Assembly: GCA_045646525.1 (NCBI GenBank)
Contig: JAZRKX010000038.1
Location: forward strand, 78,171-142,170
Source of the DNA: RGIG8748 sp045646525
Lineage (GTDB): Bacteria; Bacillota; Clostridia; UMGS1810
Direction: 5' to 3'
DNA: 64,000 bases
Part shown: in pieces, positions 33,941 through 43,251 of the stretch
Numbering within the stretch: the first letter of the stretch is position 1
Layout: every line of letters begins with the position of its first letter
Made by a program: the position numbers and the translations under genes
Notes under the pieces: generated by a model
What the model was told of the DNA's origin: nothing
What the model saw: the letters and a program-made list of their open reading frames with translations, nothing else
Databases searched by the model: none

Positions 33941-34204
33941 TTATATAACTTCACTTGCAGGGGGAGTTTTTTCAGGACACATACACACCGATTTTGTAAG
34001 AAGCTCTGTGTAGGAAAAGGAGAGTCTTACGCGCCTTTTTGTTTTTTCATCCATGTGTGATATCACAAAGATTTCGGGATACGCCGCCTCAACAGTGCAT
34101 GAGGGCAGAAGAATCTTTTTGCGTCCCTGCTTATAGAGTACGCTGTAGTTTTGTTTTACGGCGCCTTTTACGGCTTTTTTGATTTTATCTATGTTCTGTG
34201 ACAT
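33941..34204 (-). CDS. veg: Veg-family protein (DUF1021)
   Basis: 87 residues starting at ATG 34204 behind GAGGTGAATT; the longer frame to 34336 runs into the gerA leader and is rejected. The Veg signature is visible: the start IDKIKKAVKG, then GRKKILLPSCTVEAAYPEIF and KTKRRVRLSFSY. In Bacillus, Veg stimulates biofilm genes and is linked to spore outgrowth. It is divergent from the germination receptor operon. Confidence 0.88.
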   Translation of the reverse strand: MSQNIDKIKKAVKGAVKQNYSVLYKQGRKKILLPSCTVEAAYPEIFVISHMDEKTKRRVRLSFSYTELLTKSVCMCPEKTPPASEVI

Positions 34205-34311
34205 ACAATTCACCTCGGAATAAGTTTTTCCAAAGTTTCGAATTTTATGTAGCCAAAAGAGAATATTTATCCTGTTTCTGACAAAAATATAAGTGCTTTG
34301 GAGGTGACAGG

Positions 34312-35895
34312 GTGAAAAACCTATTTTTATACTCACAAAAAAACATTTTGGAATTCGAGATTTCTCCGTCTTCTAAAAAAGAAGAATTTGAACATATGGA
34401 AAAAGTGAGCGACAACATAACAAAAAATCTCGAGTATGCCAAAAAATTGTTTTCTCTGCCCAAAAACGGGGACATAGTTTTAAGGCAGATAAATATAAAT
34501 CTCTCCGACAAAAAAGTGGCGGCGTTTGTGATATGTGCGGAGGGTCTTTCCAATTCGTCGTTTGTAAATGACTTTGTGCTTCGTTCTCTTATGAGCGAAA
34601 ATATCGAAGAGAGCGGTATAAATCTTAAAGAGTGTATAGAAAAGACACTGGTTCCGCAGGCACAGTTTAAAGCAGATGATAATATCGACAGCGCCTTGCT
34701 GGCAGTAAACATAGGAAGCGCCGTGCTTTTTGCCGATACGGTGGATACTGCTTTTGTGCTCGATGTAAAAACATGGGAGCACAGAGGTGTGGGAAATCCC
34801 GAAAATGAATCGGTAATACAAGGTCCGCACGAGGGCTTCAATGAGGTTTTAAGATGCAATACCGCGCTTGTCCGAAAAACATTAAATACGCCCAATCTTA
34901 TTATGGAAAACATTCAGGTGGGTAAGACAAGTAAAACTCCCGGGGCACTTGTATACCTTAAAAATGTTACAAATTCAAGTCTTGTAGATGAGGTGCGCAG
35001 GAGAATATCGCTTATAGATGCCCAGTATGTCATGTCTACTCTGGATGTAGAGCAGTATATAGAGGACGCATCGTTTCTGCCCGTACCGCAGATGATTACT
35101 ACCGAGCGCCCCGACAGAGTAAGCAAGGCACTCACCGAGGGCAGAGTGGCGTTTATGCTGAACGGAAGCTCGCAGGTGCTTATAATGCCGTCTACCTTTT
35201 TTGACCTTATAACCTCTGCCGAGGACGGATATCTTCGGTACCCGTATTCGGTTCTTACAAGGCTTTTAAGGTATCTTGCGGTGTTTCTGGCACTTCTTTT
35301 TCCTGCATTTTTTGTATCGCTTTTAAACTATCATCCCGAGCTTCTGCTTACAAACATACTTCTTACGGTATCTTCCTCAAGAGCGCTTGTGCCTTTTGGT
35401 GCCATATGGGAGCTTGTGCTTATGGAGATAAGCTTTGAGCTTATCAAAGAGGCGGGAATAAGAGTCCCCGGACCTATAGGTTCTACACTCGGAATAGTGG
35501 GCGGTCTTATAATAGGTCAGGCGGCAGTAGAGGCAAATCTGGTAAGCCCCATAATGATAATAATTGTTGCGGTAACGGGTATCGCATCTTTTACTGTACC
35601 CTCGTATTCGCTGTCGTTTGCTTTTCGGTTTTCCAGATTTCTTTACATCATAGGGGCAGGGCTTTTCGGACTTTTCGGTGTGGGGGCAATATTTTTTGTA
35701 AATACACTTATGGCAATAGATACAAAATCATTCGGTGTGCCGTTTATGTCACCGCTTTCACCTGCGGACAGAGAGAGCAGAACGAATCTCCTCTTTGGTG
35801 CACCTATCTGGATAAGAGGTACAAAAAGGGAAAGCTACTTAAAGCCCAAAGACATGTACAAAAAGGCAAAAATAAGCAGAAAATGGAGGCAGTAG
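34312..35895 (+). CDS. GerA-type germination receptor subunit A
   Basis: 527 residues. A large hydrophilic N-terminal domain (about 1-290) followed by five or six membrane helices, with family motifs PGALVYLKNVTN, LLTNILLTVSSSR and RVPGPIGSTLGIVGGLIIGQAAV. It is part of the inner-membrane receptor that senses germinants. The GTG start has GGAGGTGAC 4-10 bp upstream. Upstream, AGAATA (34260-34265) and CAAAAAT (34282-34288) loosely fit a sigma G promoter. First gene of a four-gene operon. Confidence 0.94.
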   Translation: MKNLFLYSQKNILEFEISPSSKKEEFEHMEKVSDNITKNLEYAKKLFSLPKNGDIVLRQININLSDKKVAAFVICAEGLSNSSFVNDFVLRSLMSENIEESGINLKECIEKTLVPQAQFKADDNIDSALLAVNIGSAVLFADTVDTAFVLDVKTWEHRGVGNPENESVIQGPHEGFNEVLRCNTALVRKTLNTPNLIMENIQVGKTSKTPGALVYLKNVTNSSLVDEVRRRISLIDAQYVMSTLDVEQYIEDASFLPVPQMITTERPDRVSKALTEGRVAFMLNGSSQVLIMPSTFFDLITSAEDGYLRYPYSVLTRLLRYLAVFLALLFPAFFVSLLNYHPELLLTNILLTVSSSRALVPFGAIWELVLMEISFELIKEAGIRVPGPIGSTLGIVGGLIIGQAAVEANLVSPIMIIIVAVTGIASFTVPSYSLSFAFRFSRFLYIIGAGLFGLFGVGAIFFVNTLMAIDTKSFGVPFMSPLSPADRESRTNLLFGAPIWIRGTKRESYLKPKDMYKKAKISRKWRQ

Positions 35896-35898
35896 CGT

Positions 35899-36933
35899 AT
35901 GGAAAAATCGGGCACAAGGGAAACAGGCTCTCTTTTTGCCGTTCTTATAATTTCCACCGTAACAACGGGGGCGATATCGGGATTTGTGTATAATTCGGGC
36001 ACAGCAGCTTATATAAATGCATTCCTTACGGCAATAGCCGCTTTTGTTTTGGTCGGCATACTTCATCTATGCTTGGGAAAGGACGATTTTTGCTCTGCAC
36101 TGGGCTCAGTGTATGGCAAAACATTGTCAAAACTTGTTATGGGGATTATATTTATTTTAACCGTAGCTTCCGCTTCCGTAAGGATGGATATGTTTGCCGA
36201 CGCAATAGGTAAGTATGTGCTTACCGAAACACCGAGGATTGTTATATTTTCCGTTATAGCTCTGTGTTCATTTTTTGCCGCATTTTTCGGCATTGAAGCT
36301 ATAACAAGATATGCCCTTGTATCATTTATCGTATTTGTAGCATTTCTCGGAGTTATATTCTTTTCTTCGGCATCGGAGGTAAGATATATAAATATATGTC
36401 CCGTTCTGGGTAAGGGCGATTTTATCTCGGTGGCATCCATGCTCTATGTATTTTCTGATATTATGTATCTGTATCTTATTTCAAACAGGGTAAAGCGGGG
36501 CAGGTCAGGGGTACGCGCAGTTTTTCTCGGCGGTACTCTTACTGTGCTAATTACACTTTTTTATGTTCTTTGCGTGCCGTATCCCGTGTCTCAAAGCTAC
36601 GATTTTCCTTTATACACTCTGGCATCACTGAGTAATTCATCGGTTATATTTCAGAGGATGGACGGACTTGTGTTTGTAATATGGATATTTACCTCTTTTA
36701 TATCCGTTGGGGCGCTTTCATTTTTTGCAACGGACATATTTGCCCGTGTATTTGGTATTTCGGACAGGAGGGCGATAGTTTCTGCCGTTACATTTATAAT
36801 CTTTCTTGTTTCGTGCGGGGGTATGTTAAAAGCAGATGTAATACTTACCATTTCTGCGGCTCTGTGCTTTGGCTTTGTACCTTTTACGGCACTAATCTGC
36901 AAACTCAAAAAAAGCTGGGGGAGAAATAGATGA
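35899..36933 (+). CDS. GerB-type germination receptor subunit B (APC-like permease)
   Basis: 344 residues, about ten membrane helices, in the endospore germination permease family related to amino acid transporters. In GerA-type receptors this subunit forms the germinant-binding pocket. The ATG lies 3 bp after the A subunit stop, behind AAATGGAGGCAG, and its end overlaps the C subunit start by 4 bp (ATGA). The ligand cannot be told from sequence. Confidence 0.93.
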   Translation: MEKSGTRETGSLFAVLIISTVTTGAISGFVYNSGTAAYINAFLTAIAAFVLVGILHLCLGKDDFCSALGSVYGKTLSKLVMGIIFILTVASASVRMDMFADAIGKYVLTETPRIVIFSVIALCSFFAAFFGIEAITRYALVSFIVFVAFLGVIFFSSASEVRYINICPVLGKGDFISVASMLYVFSDIMYLYLISNRVKRGRSGVRAVFLGGTLTVLITLFYVLCVPYPVSQSYDFPLYTLASLSNSSVIFQRMDGLVFVIWIFTSFISVGALSFFATDIFARVFGISDRRAIVSAVTFIIFLVSCGGMLKADVILTISAALCFGFVPFTALICKLKKSWGRNR

Positions 36934-37946
36934 AAAAACAATTAATTATACTTTTTACCATCTGTTCCATACTGCTTTTCGGCGGTTGTTATGACAACAG
37001 AGAGACCGATACTCTTGCTACCGTAATGGCTGTGGGTATAGATAAATCCGATAAGACAAACATGAAAAATTATACCTTTGCGGTGGCGGATACAGGCGGA
37101 ATTTCAGGAGGAGACAAGGGCGACGGAACATCGCTTATTTGCTTTAGCACAGAGGGCAAGGATGTACACACCGCCATAAGCACTTTGAATGAAAAAATAA
37201 GTAAAGAGCTGAGCTTTTCGCATCTTTCCACAATTTTGTTTTCAAGGGATGCGGCAAGTGAGGATATGCATGGAGATGTAATGTACTTTGAAAAAAAGAT
37301 TTCCGTAAGACCCCAAACCATGATTGCAGTAACCGACATGAAAGCAGGTGACTATCTTGAGGGTCTTAAACCGATACTCGAGGTAAATCCCGAAAAGTAT
37401 TTTCAGAGTGTGTTCAAAAAAGCTTATATTTCCGATATGACCATATCTGATTTTACCAATGCGTATCATACCAAAACCCCTGCTGTAGCACCTGTTATAA
37501 AAATATCCGACGATGCAAAGGAGTATTCCGAAAAGAATTCCTATATATCCGAAGCTGCGCTTATATACGGCGGAAAGCTGATGGCAGGTATAGAGGACAC
37601 ATGGATTCTGGGTCTTATTCTTGACAGCGGAGATGTCATGTATAAAAATGCAGTAATAAAAAGCACAAAAAAACCCGATATATCCGTAAATATGAAAAAC
37701 GGCACACCTGTCTTAAATGCGCACATATATGTAACAAGCGATGATGAAGTTAATTGGAACGGCATGGAAAAGGATATAGAAGATACACTGACCCGTTATG
37801 CGGAGAAAGCATGCGATGTACTGAATATAACCGAGCTTGTAAAAAAGGAGTTTCTTCTTATAAAAGACTACGAAAAATACGATTTCGATAAGCTTATAAA
37901 AAGCACAAAATTCAACATCACGGTATCTGCCGTGCCAAAGGAGTGA
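36930..37946 (+). CDS. GerC-type germination receptor lipoprotein, subunit C
   Basis: 338 residues. Signal peptide with lipobox LFGGC (Cys20), then the GerC N-terminal signature CYDNRETDTLATVMAVGID. It is the outer-face lipoprotein of the receptor. The start overlaps the B subunit by 4 bp, a sign of tight stoichiometric coupling. A 54-residue membrane protein gene follows 4 bp after the stop. Confidence 0.93.
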   Translation: MKKQLIILFTICSILLFGGCYDNRETDTLATVMAVGIDKSDKTNMKNYTFAVADTGGISGGDKGDGTSLICFSTEGKDVHTAISTLNEKISKELSFSHLSTILFSRDAASEDMHGDVMYFEKKISVRPQTMIAVTDMKAGDYLEGLKPILEVNPEKYFQSVFKKAYISDMTISDFTNAYHTKTPAVAPVIKISDDAKEYSEKNSYISEAALIYGGKLMAGIEDTWILGLILDSGDVMYKNAVIKSTKKPDISVNMKNGTPVLNAHIYVTSDDEVNWNGMEKDIEDTLTRYAEKACDVLNITELVKKEFLLIKDYEKYDFDKLIKSTKFNITVSAVPKE

Positions 37947-37950
37947 GTAG

Positions 37951-38115
37951 ATGCTCTATAAGATAGCCGTAATCATTTTTGCCATATGGATTTCAGTTTA
38001 TGAGATAAGCTATGCTGCACATGAGTACAGGCAAGGCGGAAAGGCAGCTGCAACGGGTACGGCACTCCTTGTTTTTGTAGTTTTAATTTTGACATTTGCA
38101 GTTGTTATGGCTTAA
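37951..38115 (+). CDS. 54-residue two-helix membrane protein, candidate fourth receptor subunit
   Basis: It begins MLYKIAVIIFAIWISVYEIS and has two hydrophobic segments (about 3-19 and 37-54) separated by a polar linker with YAAHEYRQGGK. AAAGGAG, formed by the end of the GerC gene, lies about 9 bp before its ATG, so translation is coupled. Some Bacillus GerA-type operons encode a small two-helix D subunit that modulates germination. Size, topology and position match that description, though no sequence identity can be shown here. Confidence 0.75.
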   Translation: MLYKIAVIIFAIWISVYEISYAAHEYRQGGKAAATGTALLVFVVLILTFAVVMA

Positions 38116-38121
38116 ATTTTG

Positions 38122-38150
38122 TTTACATTTTTTTCTTGTTATGATATACT
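38122..38150 (+). promoter_or_regulatory. Sigma A-type promoter for the LysR gene
   Basis: TTTACA (38122-38127), 17-bp spacer, TATACT (38145-38150) with an extended TGA. The expected start of transcription is only about 12 bp before the start codon, so the leader is very short. Confidence 0.8.
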
Positions 38151-38168
38151 CATAATGAGGTGATATTT

Positions 38169-39080
38169 GTGACCATACAGCAATGCCGATATATACTTGA
38201 AATTGTAAAGCAAGGCTCATTCAACGAAGCGGCAAAGGCAATGTTTGTTGCGCAGACAAGCATATCGGGCGCCGTTAAATCGCTTGAAGAGGAGCTTGGT
38301 ATAAAGATATTTGAACGCTCCAACAAGGGTGTATTTCTTACAGATGACGGTGCTGAACTTGTGCGCTATGCAAAGCAGCTTGTGTCAAATGCGGACTATA
38401 TTACCGAGCGCTACGGCGGACCTGCCAGAATAAGTAAGATTTCAATATCCTCTCAGCATTATGATTTTGTGGCAGAGGTTTTCGGACACTTTTTGAGCGA
38501 AAATGCAGAGGGCGACTTTGATTTCTCCATACGCGAGGTGGAGACCGTAAATGTAATAGACGATGTGGAAAAATCCTTTTCGGATGTCGGCATTATAGCT
38601 ATAAAGGACACCGATATGGATATTATGGAAAGGCTTCTAGCAGGCAAGAAAATTGAGTTCAAATCACTCTTTAAGACACCTTTCCATGTGTACATAGGAA
38701 AAAACCATCCTCTTTCGTCAAATAGTATAATAACCTTTTCGGAACTCAGTGAATATCCGTATATCACATATGAGCAGGGCGGTCATAATTCCTCTATGTT
38801 CACCGAGGAATTCTCGGACAAGATAAACAGCAGCAAAAATGTGCGTATAACAGACCGCGCCACACTTATGAATATGCTTTTTATTACCGAGTGCTACACC
38901 ATAGGCACAGGCACGATGAACTATTCCAAACTCTCGGGCGGAAACATTCTCTCTGTTCCTCTCGACACCTCGGGCGAGTACATAATAGGCTATATTGTGC
39001 GCCGTGATAAAAACCTGAGTACACTTGTACGCAAATTTGTAGACGAGCTTGCCCAGTTCTTTAAAACAAATTTGAGTTAA
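38169..39080 (+). CDS. LysR-family transcriptional regulator
   Basis: 303 residues. An N-terminal winged helix (QCRYILEIVKQGSFNEAAKA, then VAQTSISGAVKSLEEELG) and a C-terminal effector-binding domain. GTG 38169 is preferred to GTG 38160, since GAGGTGAT (38156-38163) overlaps the latter. There is no divergent partner gene, so its target and ligand are unknown. The effector domain keeps the usual two-lobe length. Confidence 0.93.
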   Translation: MTIQQCRYILEIVKQGSFNEAAKAMFVAQTSISGAVKSLEEELGIKIFERSNKGVFLTDDGAELVRYAKQLVSNADYITERYGGPARISKISISSQHYDFVAEVFGHFLSENAEGDFDFSIREVETVNVIDDVEKSFSDVGIIAIKDTDMDIMERLLAGKKIEFKSLFKTPFHVYIGKNHPLSSNSIITFSELSEYPYITYEQGGHNSSMFTEEFSDKINSSKNVRITDRATLMNMLFITECYTIGTGTMNYSKLSGGNILSVPLDTSGEYIIGYIVRRDKNLSTLVRKFVDELAQFFKTNLS

Positions 39081-39094
39081 TTTCAAAAAATCTA

Positions 39095-39123
39095 TTGTAT
39101 ATTTTGTTTTTTTGTAGTATAAT
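39095..39123 (+). promoter_or_regulatory. Sigma A-type promoter for cmk-plsC-ispH/rpsA
   Basis: TTGTAT (39095-39100), 17-bp spacer, TATAAT (39118-39123). Confidence 0.82.
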
Positions 39124-39153
39124 CAAATAGTATTTGCAAGAAACGGGGCGTGT

Positions 39154-39831
39154 ATGATGATAAATGTCGCAATAGACGGTCCTGCAGGAGCAGGCAAAAG
39201 TACCATAGCAAAGAAAATAGCGCAGAACAAAGGCTATATGTATATAGATACAGGCGCCATGTACAGAACTCTGGCATATAAGGCGGTATCGGAATCGATA
39301 GATATATTAAATGATGCAGATTCCGTATGCAAAATGCTCGAAGACACCAAGGTAGAGGTCGTGTACAAGGGCGGTGTTCAGCGTATGATTTGCGACGGTG
39401 AGGATGTCACAGACAAACTACGCACTCCCGAAATTTCCAAAGGTGCATCGGATATATCTGCAATACCCGAGGTGAGAAAGTGGCTTCTGGAATTTCAGAG
39501 AGCCCTTGCCAGAGACAATGACTGTCTTATGGACGGAAGAGACATAGGCACGGTTGTACTGCCTTTTGCAAATGTCAAGATTTTTCTTACTGCCTCGCCC
39601 GAAGCAAGAGCAAAGCGCAGATACGATGAACTTATTTTAAAGGGACAGGATGTTACATACGAAAATGTCCTTTCCGATATGATTTCAAGAGACACCAACG
39701 ACTCTACGAGAGCGTGCGCACCGCTTAAACAGGCAGATGATGCCGTGTATGTTGATACAAGCGATTTAAGCTTCGAAGAAGCAGTAGCCCTCGTTGAGAA
39801 AATCATTGCAGACAAGGTTGGAGATAAGTAA
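39154..39831 (+). CDS. cmk: Cytidylate kinase
   Basis: 225 residues. P-loop GPAGAGKST, CMP-binding segments TGAMYRTLAYKA and LMDGRDIGTVVLP, and the lid SRDTNDSTRACAPL are all present. It phosphorylates CMP and dCMP. The start is ATG 39154 or the adjacent ATG 39157; the ribosome site is a weak ACGGGG. Its stop overlaps the plsC start by one base (TAATG). Confidence 0.96.
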   Translation: MMINVAIDGPAGAGKSTIAKKIAQNKGYMYIDTGAMYRTLAYKAVSESIDILNDADSVCKMLEDTKVEVVYKGGVQRMICDGEDVTDKLRTPEISKGASDISAIPEVRKWLLEFQRALARDNDCLMDGRDIGTVVLPFANVKIFLTASPEARAKRRYDELILKGQDVTYENVLSDMISRDTNDSTRACAPLKQADDAVYVDTSDLSFEEAVALVEKIIADKVGDK

Positions 39832-40409
39832 TGAAAGTTATAGAAAAGATATTAGGGACCCTGGTTTCTGTAATGTTCAAGGTGGAAAAGGTAGGAGATT
39901 GCGTTCTTCCCGAGGAGGGAGCATGTGTGGCTTGTATTAACCACATAAGCATGTTCGACCCGATTGTAGTTTCGTATGCGGTAAACAGACCCATCCGCTT
40001 TATAGGCAAAGAGGAGCTTTTTAAAATTCCCGTTGTAGGCTGGTATTTAAAGTCTATAAATGTAATCCCCATTAAACGCGGAAGCGGAGATATAGGCGCA
40101 GTTAAATCCTCACTCAAGGCTCTTAAGAACGGCGAAGTTCTGGGCATTTTTCCTACAGGCACAAGGGAGAAGAAGAATCCCGATGCCAAGGTTAAACCCG
40201 GTGCCGCACTTATTGCCCTTAAGGCAGGGGTGGATGTTATTCCCATACATATTGATTCCAGTTACAGAATTTTTTCTAAGGTAAGGATAACCGTGGGGGA
40301 CAAAGTGGATTTGTCCAGATTTGAGGGCAGAAAGCTCTCACAGGAGGAAATGTCCGAAGCCGCAGAAGAGATATATACAGCCATTAAGTCATTAGGTGAT
40401 GCAAGGTGA
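39831..40409 (+). CDS. plsC: 1-acyl-glycerol-3-phosphate acyltransferase
   Basis: 192 residues with the HX4D catalytic motif NHISMFD, the substrate motif FPTGTR (usual form FPEGTR), and an N-terminal amphipathic region. It makes phosphatidate, completing the step started by PlsY (24219-24833). It lies between cmk and the ispH fusion, overlapping both, in the standard clostridial order. Confidence 0.94.
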   Translation: MKVIEKILGTLVSVMFKVEKVGDCVLPEEGACVACINHISMFDPIVVSYAVNRPIRFIGKEELFKIPVVGWYLKSINVIPIKRGSGDIGAVKSSLKALKNGEVLGIFPTGTREKKNPDAKVKPGAALIALKAGVDVIPIHIDSSYRIFSKVRITVGDKVDLSRFEGRKLSQEEMSEAAEEIYTAIKSLGDAR

Positions 40410-42388
40410 TAATTTTAGCAAAGAGTGCGGGCTTTTGCTTCGGCGTCAGAAATGCCGTGGAAGGCTTGGAAAAGGAAGCCTGTCAAAACAAGGTTGCCAC
40501 ACTCGGACACATAATTCACAACGGCGATGTTGTAAAGCGTTTTGAGAGTATGGGTGTTTATTCCTACGATGATATAAACGATGTCCCAAAGGGAAATAAG
40601 ATAGCCATACGCGCTCACGGTGTTTCCAAGGAGGTTATGGACAGGATTAATGGCAAGGGACTTTCTTATATAGACCTTACTTGCCCTTTTGTTAAGAAAA
40701 TCCATAACATAGTTTCCGAAAATCACAAAGACGGCAAAACAATAGTCATAGTTGGCGATAGGAATCATCCTGAGGTCATAGGCATAAACGGTTGGTGTGA
40801 TAACAGCGCATATATAGCTCTGTCGGAGCAGGATTTAGAGGACACAATTCCCTTGGATTCGGACATGTGTGTAGTAAGTCAGACCACCATGGACAGAGCT
40901 ACTTTTGAAAAAATTGTAAAATATTTAAAAAACAGTTGCAAAAGTGTACAGGTTTTTGATACAATATGTAGTGCAACAGCAACCAGGCAGACCGAAGCCG
41001 GCAAAATAGCGGCAGAGGCAGACATGATGATAGTAATAGGCGGCAGGAACAGTTCAAACACCACAAAGCTTACCGCCATATGCAAAAAGTATTGTAAGAA
41101 TACTTATCAAATTGAAAATTTTGGGGATATTCCCCAAGATATATATATACCAAAGATAATTGGTATAACGGCAGGTGCCTCAACGCCCGCCGCAATCATT
41201 AAGGAGGTAGTCGAAAAGATGGAAGAAATGCAGAAAAACAGCAGCGAAAACTTTGCTGCAGAATTTGAGGAGTATGAAAAATCTCTTATCACTTTAAATA
41301 CAAGGGATATAGTGAAGGGAACGGTTATGAGCGTTTCTGAAGCCGGTGTTAGTGTAAACCTCGGTTATAAATCAGATGGCTTTGTTCCTGCTTCCGAAGT
41401 GTCTGATGACCCCTCGGCAGACATCAAAGCACTTGTTAAAGAAGGCGACGAAATTGAGGCTTTCGTTGTAAGAGTAAACGATGTAGACGGTGAAGTAACA
41501 CTTTCTATGAAGAAAATCCTTGCTATGAAAGGTATCAAGGAAATCGAAGAAGCTTTTGAAACAAAGGCAATTCTCGAAGGTACAGTAACACAGGTTGTAA
41601 ACGGCGGTGTTATAGTTACATGTAAGGGCGTAAGAGTATTTGTTCCCGCTTCACAGGCAAGCGACAGATATCTTGCAGACCTTGATCAGCTTGTTGGCAA
41701 CAAGGCATCCTTCAGAATAATAGATATCAAGAAGATGCGCGGCAGAACCAAGATTGTTGGCTCTATAAAGAGCGTTCTTTCCGAACAGAAAGCAGCACTT
41801 GCAGAGGAATTCTGGAATGGCGTAGAAATCGGCAAGAGATACCAGGGTGTTGTTAAGTCCCTCACCAAGTTCGGTGCTTTTGCAGATATCGGCGGCGTAG
41901 ACGGACTTATCCATATCTCCGAGCTCTCCTGGGCTAAAATTAAGCATCCCTCCGAAGTTGTTAAGGAAGGCGATGTTGTAGATGTATATGTTATAAGCTT
42001 CGACAAGGAAACAGGCAAGATTTCCCTCGGCTTCAAGAATGCTGATGACAACCCATGGAAGAAAGCAGAACAGCTTAAGGTAGACGATGTTATCGATTGT
42101 AAGATTGTAAGAATCGTTCCCTTTGGTGCTTTTGCAGAGATTTATCCCGGTGTAGATGGTCTTATCCACATCTCTCAGGTTGCTGATAAGAGAATCGGCA
42201 AGGTAGAAGATGAACTTATGATAGGTCAGCATGTTCAGGCTAAGGTTGTAGAAATCGACCTTGAAAACAAGAAAATCGGTCTTAGCATAAGAGCACTTCT
42301 TGCTAAGGAAGAGCCTGCTGAAGCAGCAGAAGAAGTTGCAGCCGAAGAGGTTGCAGAAGTTGCAGAAGAAACTGCAAGCGAAGAATAA
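40406..42388 (+). CDS. ispH: IspH - ribosomal protein S1 fusion
   Basis: 660 residues in one uninterrupted frame. Residues 1-280 are IspH (HMB-PP reductase), with iron-sulfur cysteines C11, C93 and C188 and the motif GGRNSSNT. After a linker come four S1 RNA-binding domains (about 303-370, 388-455, 473-542, 558-628) and an acidic Ala/Glu tail. It links the last step of isoprenoid synthesis to translation. The fusion is known in Clostridia. The S1 half uses a stronger codon bias than the IspH half. The GTG start overlaps plsC by 4 bp. Confidence 0.95.
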   Translation: MIILAKSAGFCFGVRNAVEGLEKEACQNKVATLGHIIHNGDVVKRFESMGVYSYDDINDVPKGNKIAIRAHGVSKEVMDRINGKGLSYIDLTCPFVKKIHNIVSENHKDGKTIVIVGDRNHPEVIGINGWCDNSAYIALSEQDLEDTIPLDSDMCVVSQTTMDRATFEKIVKYLKNSCKSVQVFDTICSATATRQTEAGKIAAEADMMIVIGGRNSSNTTKLTAICKKYCKNTYQIENFGDIPQDIYIPKIIGITAGASTPAAIIKEVVEKMEEMQKNSSENFAAEFEEYEKSLITLNTRDIVKGTVMSVSEAGVSVNLGYKSDGFVPASEVSDDPSADIKALVKEGDEIEAFVVRVNDVDGEVTLSMKKILAMKGIKEIEEAFETKAILEGTVTQVVNGGVIVTCKGVRVFVPASQASDRYLADLDQLVGNKASFRIIDIKKMRGRTKIVGSIKSVLSEQKAALAEEFWNGVEIGKRYQGVVKSLTKFGAFADIGGVDGLIHISELSWAKIKHPSEVVKEGDVVDVYVISFDKETGKISLGFKNADDNPWKKAEQLKVDDVIDCKIVRIVPFGAFAEIYPGVDGLIHISQVADKRIGKVEDELMIGQHVQAKVVEIDLENKKIGLSIRALLAKEEPAEAAEEVAAEEVAEVAEETASEE

Positions 42389-42394
42389 TATATC

Positions 42395-42428
42395 AAAAGG
42401 GACACATCTTTATTTGTGTCCCTTTTTT
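42395..42428 (+). terminator. Rho-independent terminator after ispH/rpsA
   Basis: AAAAGGGACACA / TTGTGTCCCTTTTTT with a short loop. Confidence 0.92.
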
Positions 42429-42452
42429 ATTACAGACGGGATGGTGAATTAA

Positions 42453-43193
42453 TTGAAAAAACCGGCAATTTTTCTTTGCGCCGTATTGATTTTGGTTTTT
42501 AGTATAACGGCACTTGCAGACGGTGCAGACGATATGCTAAAGGGCAATCAGGATATTACTGTACTCGGCTCCGTTAAGGACATAACAAGCGACAAAATTA
42601 CAGTTGCCGTAGACTATGTGCTCGGAAGAAACGGCTCCGAGCTTGTGGGAACAGATATACAAATCAAAAAATTCTCATATACCTATTGCGAAGAACACTC
42701 AACCTCGGATTTCAGAAACCCCATAATTTCGGATAATATCGTTATTACCCTAAATAGAGGCGAATCTCTGTACACCATTGCAAATTCCGCCTACAAGGTG
42801 GATTCAAACGAATATGCAAATTGTAAGATAGTGGTATTGGACACAATGGGTGATGACACCTGTGTTCAGGACTTGCAAAGGGTTACCTGCTATATACGCT
42901 CAAATGCCATGGTAAATGATTTTGCCTTTGATTCCGAGGGCAGAATATATGCGGTATATCCTCAAACGGCAGAGCAATGCTTAAGCACGGTAGATGAGGA
43001 CGGTGCAATTATAAATCCCGATGAGCCCGCAGAGAACATGCCCATCGTAAATAATTCTCCCGCTTCAAATGAGGCAAAAAATGAAATGCCAAACCGCACT
43101 ATATATGCTCTTGCAATAATTTTGATAGGTGCTGTGGCAGGTTTAATATTTGCAGTAATAGCCCGTCTCAGAAAACCGAAGAATGATTTTTGA
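42453..43193 (+). CDS. Secreted, C-terminally membrane-anchored protein, function unknown
   Basis: 246 residues. A signal peptide (cut probably after ITALA), an outer region of about 175 residues with no recognised domain, a Pro/Asn/Glu-rich linker, and a C-terminal membrane helix (about 216-238) followed by RLRKPKNDF. There is no LPxTG sorting signal. The start is TTG 42453 behind GGGATGGTGA; an ATG at 42441 is closed at once by a stop. It lies between two terminators, so it is monocistronic. Confidence 0.8.
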   Translation: MKKPAIFLCAVLILVFSITALADGADDMLKGNQDITVLGSVKDITSDKITVAVDYVLGRNGSELVGTDIQIKKFSYTYCEEHSTSDFRNPIISDNIVITLNRGESLYTIANSAYKVDSNEYANCKIVVLDTMGDDTCVQDLQRVTCYIRSNAMVNDFAFDSEGRIYAVYPQTAEQCLSTVDEDGAIINPDEPAENMPIVNNSPASNEAKNEMPNRTIYALAIILIGAVAGLIFAVIARLRKPKNDF

Positions 43194-43208
43194 TTTAGAC
43201 AAAAAACA

Positions 43209-43246
43209 ATCACCTCCCGCAGTATTCAGATACCGCAGGAGGTGAT
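43209..43246. terminator. Bidirectional terminator between the secreted protein gene and holA
   Basis: ATCACCTCCCGCAGTAT / ATACCGCAGGAGGTGAT with T runs on both sides (ATTTTTTATTTT on plus; TTGTTTTTT on minus). Confidence 0.88.
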
Positions 43247-43251
43247 ATTTT

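Noticed and set aside
41651..42232. 193-codon minus-strand frame under the S1 domains
   Set aside because: Antisense to a highly biased ribosomal gene; strong codon bias often opens such frames.
40406..42388. Possible missed stop or frameshift joining ispH to rpsA
   Set aside because: The frame is continuous through a normal linker, and the same fusion is known in Clostridia.
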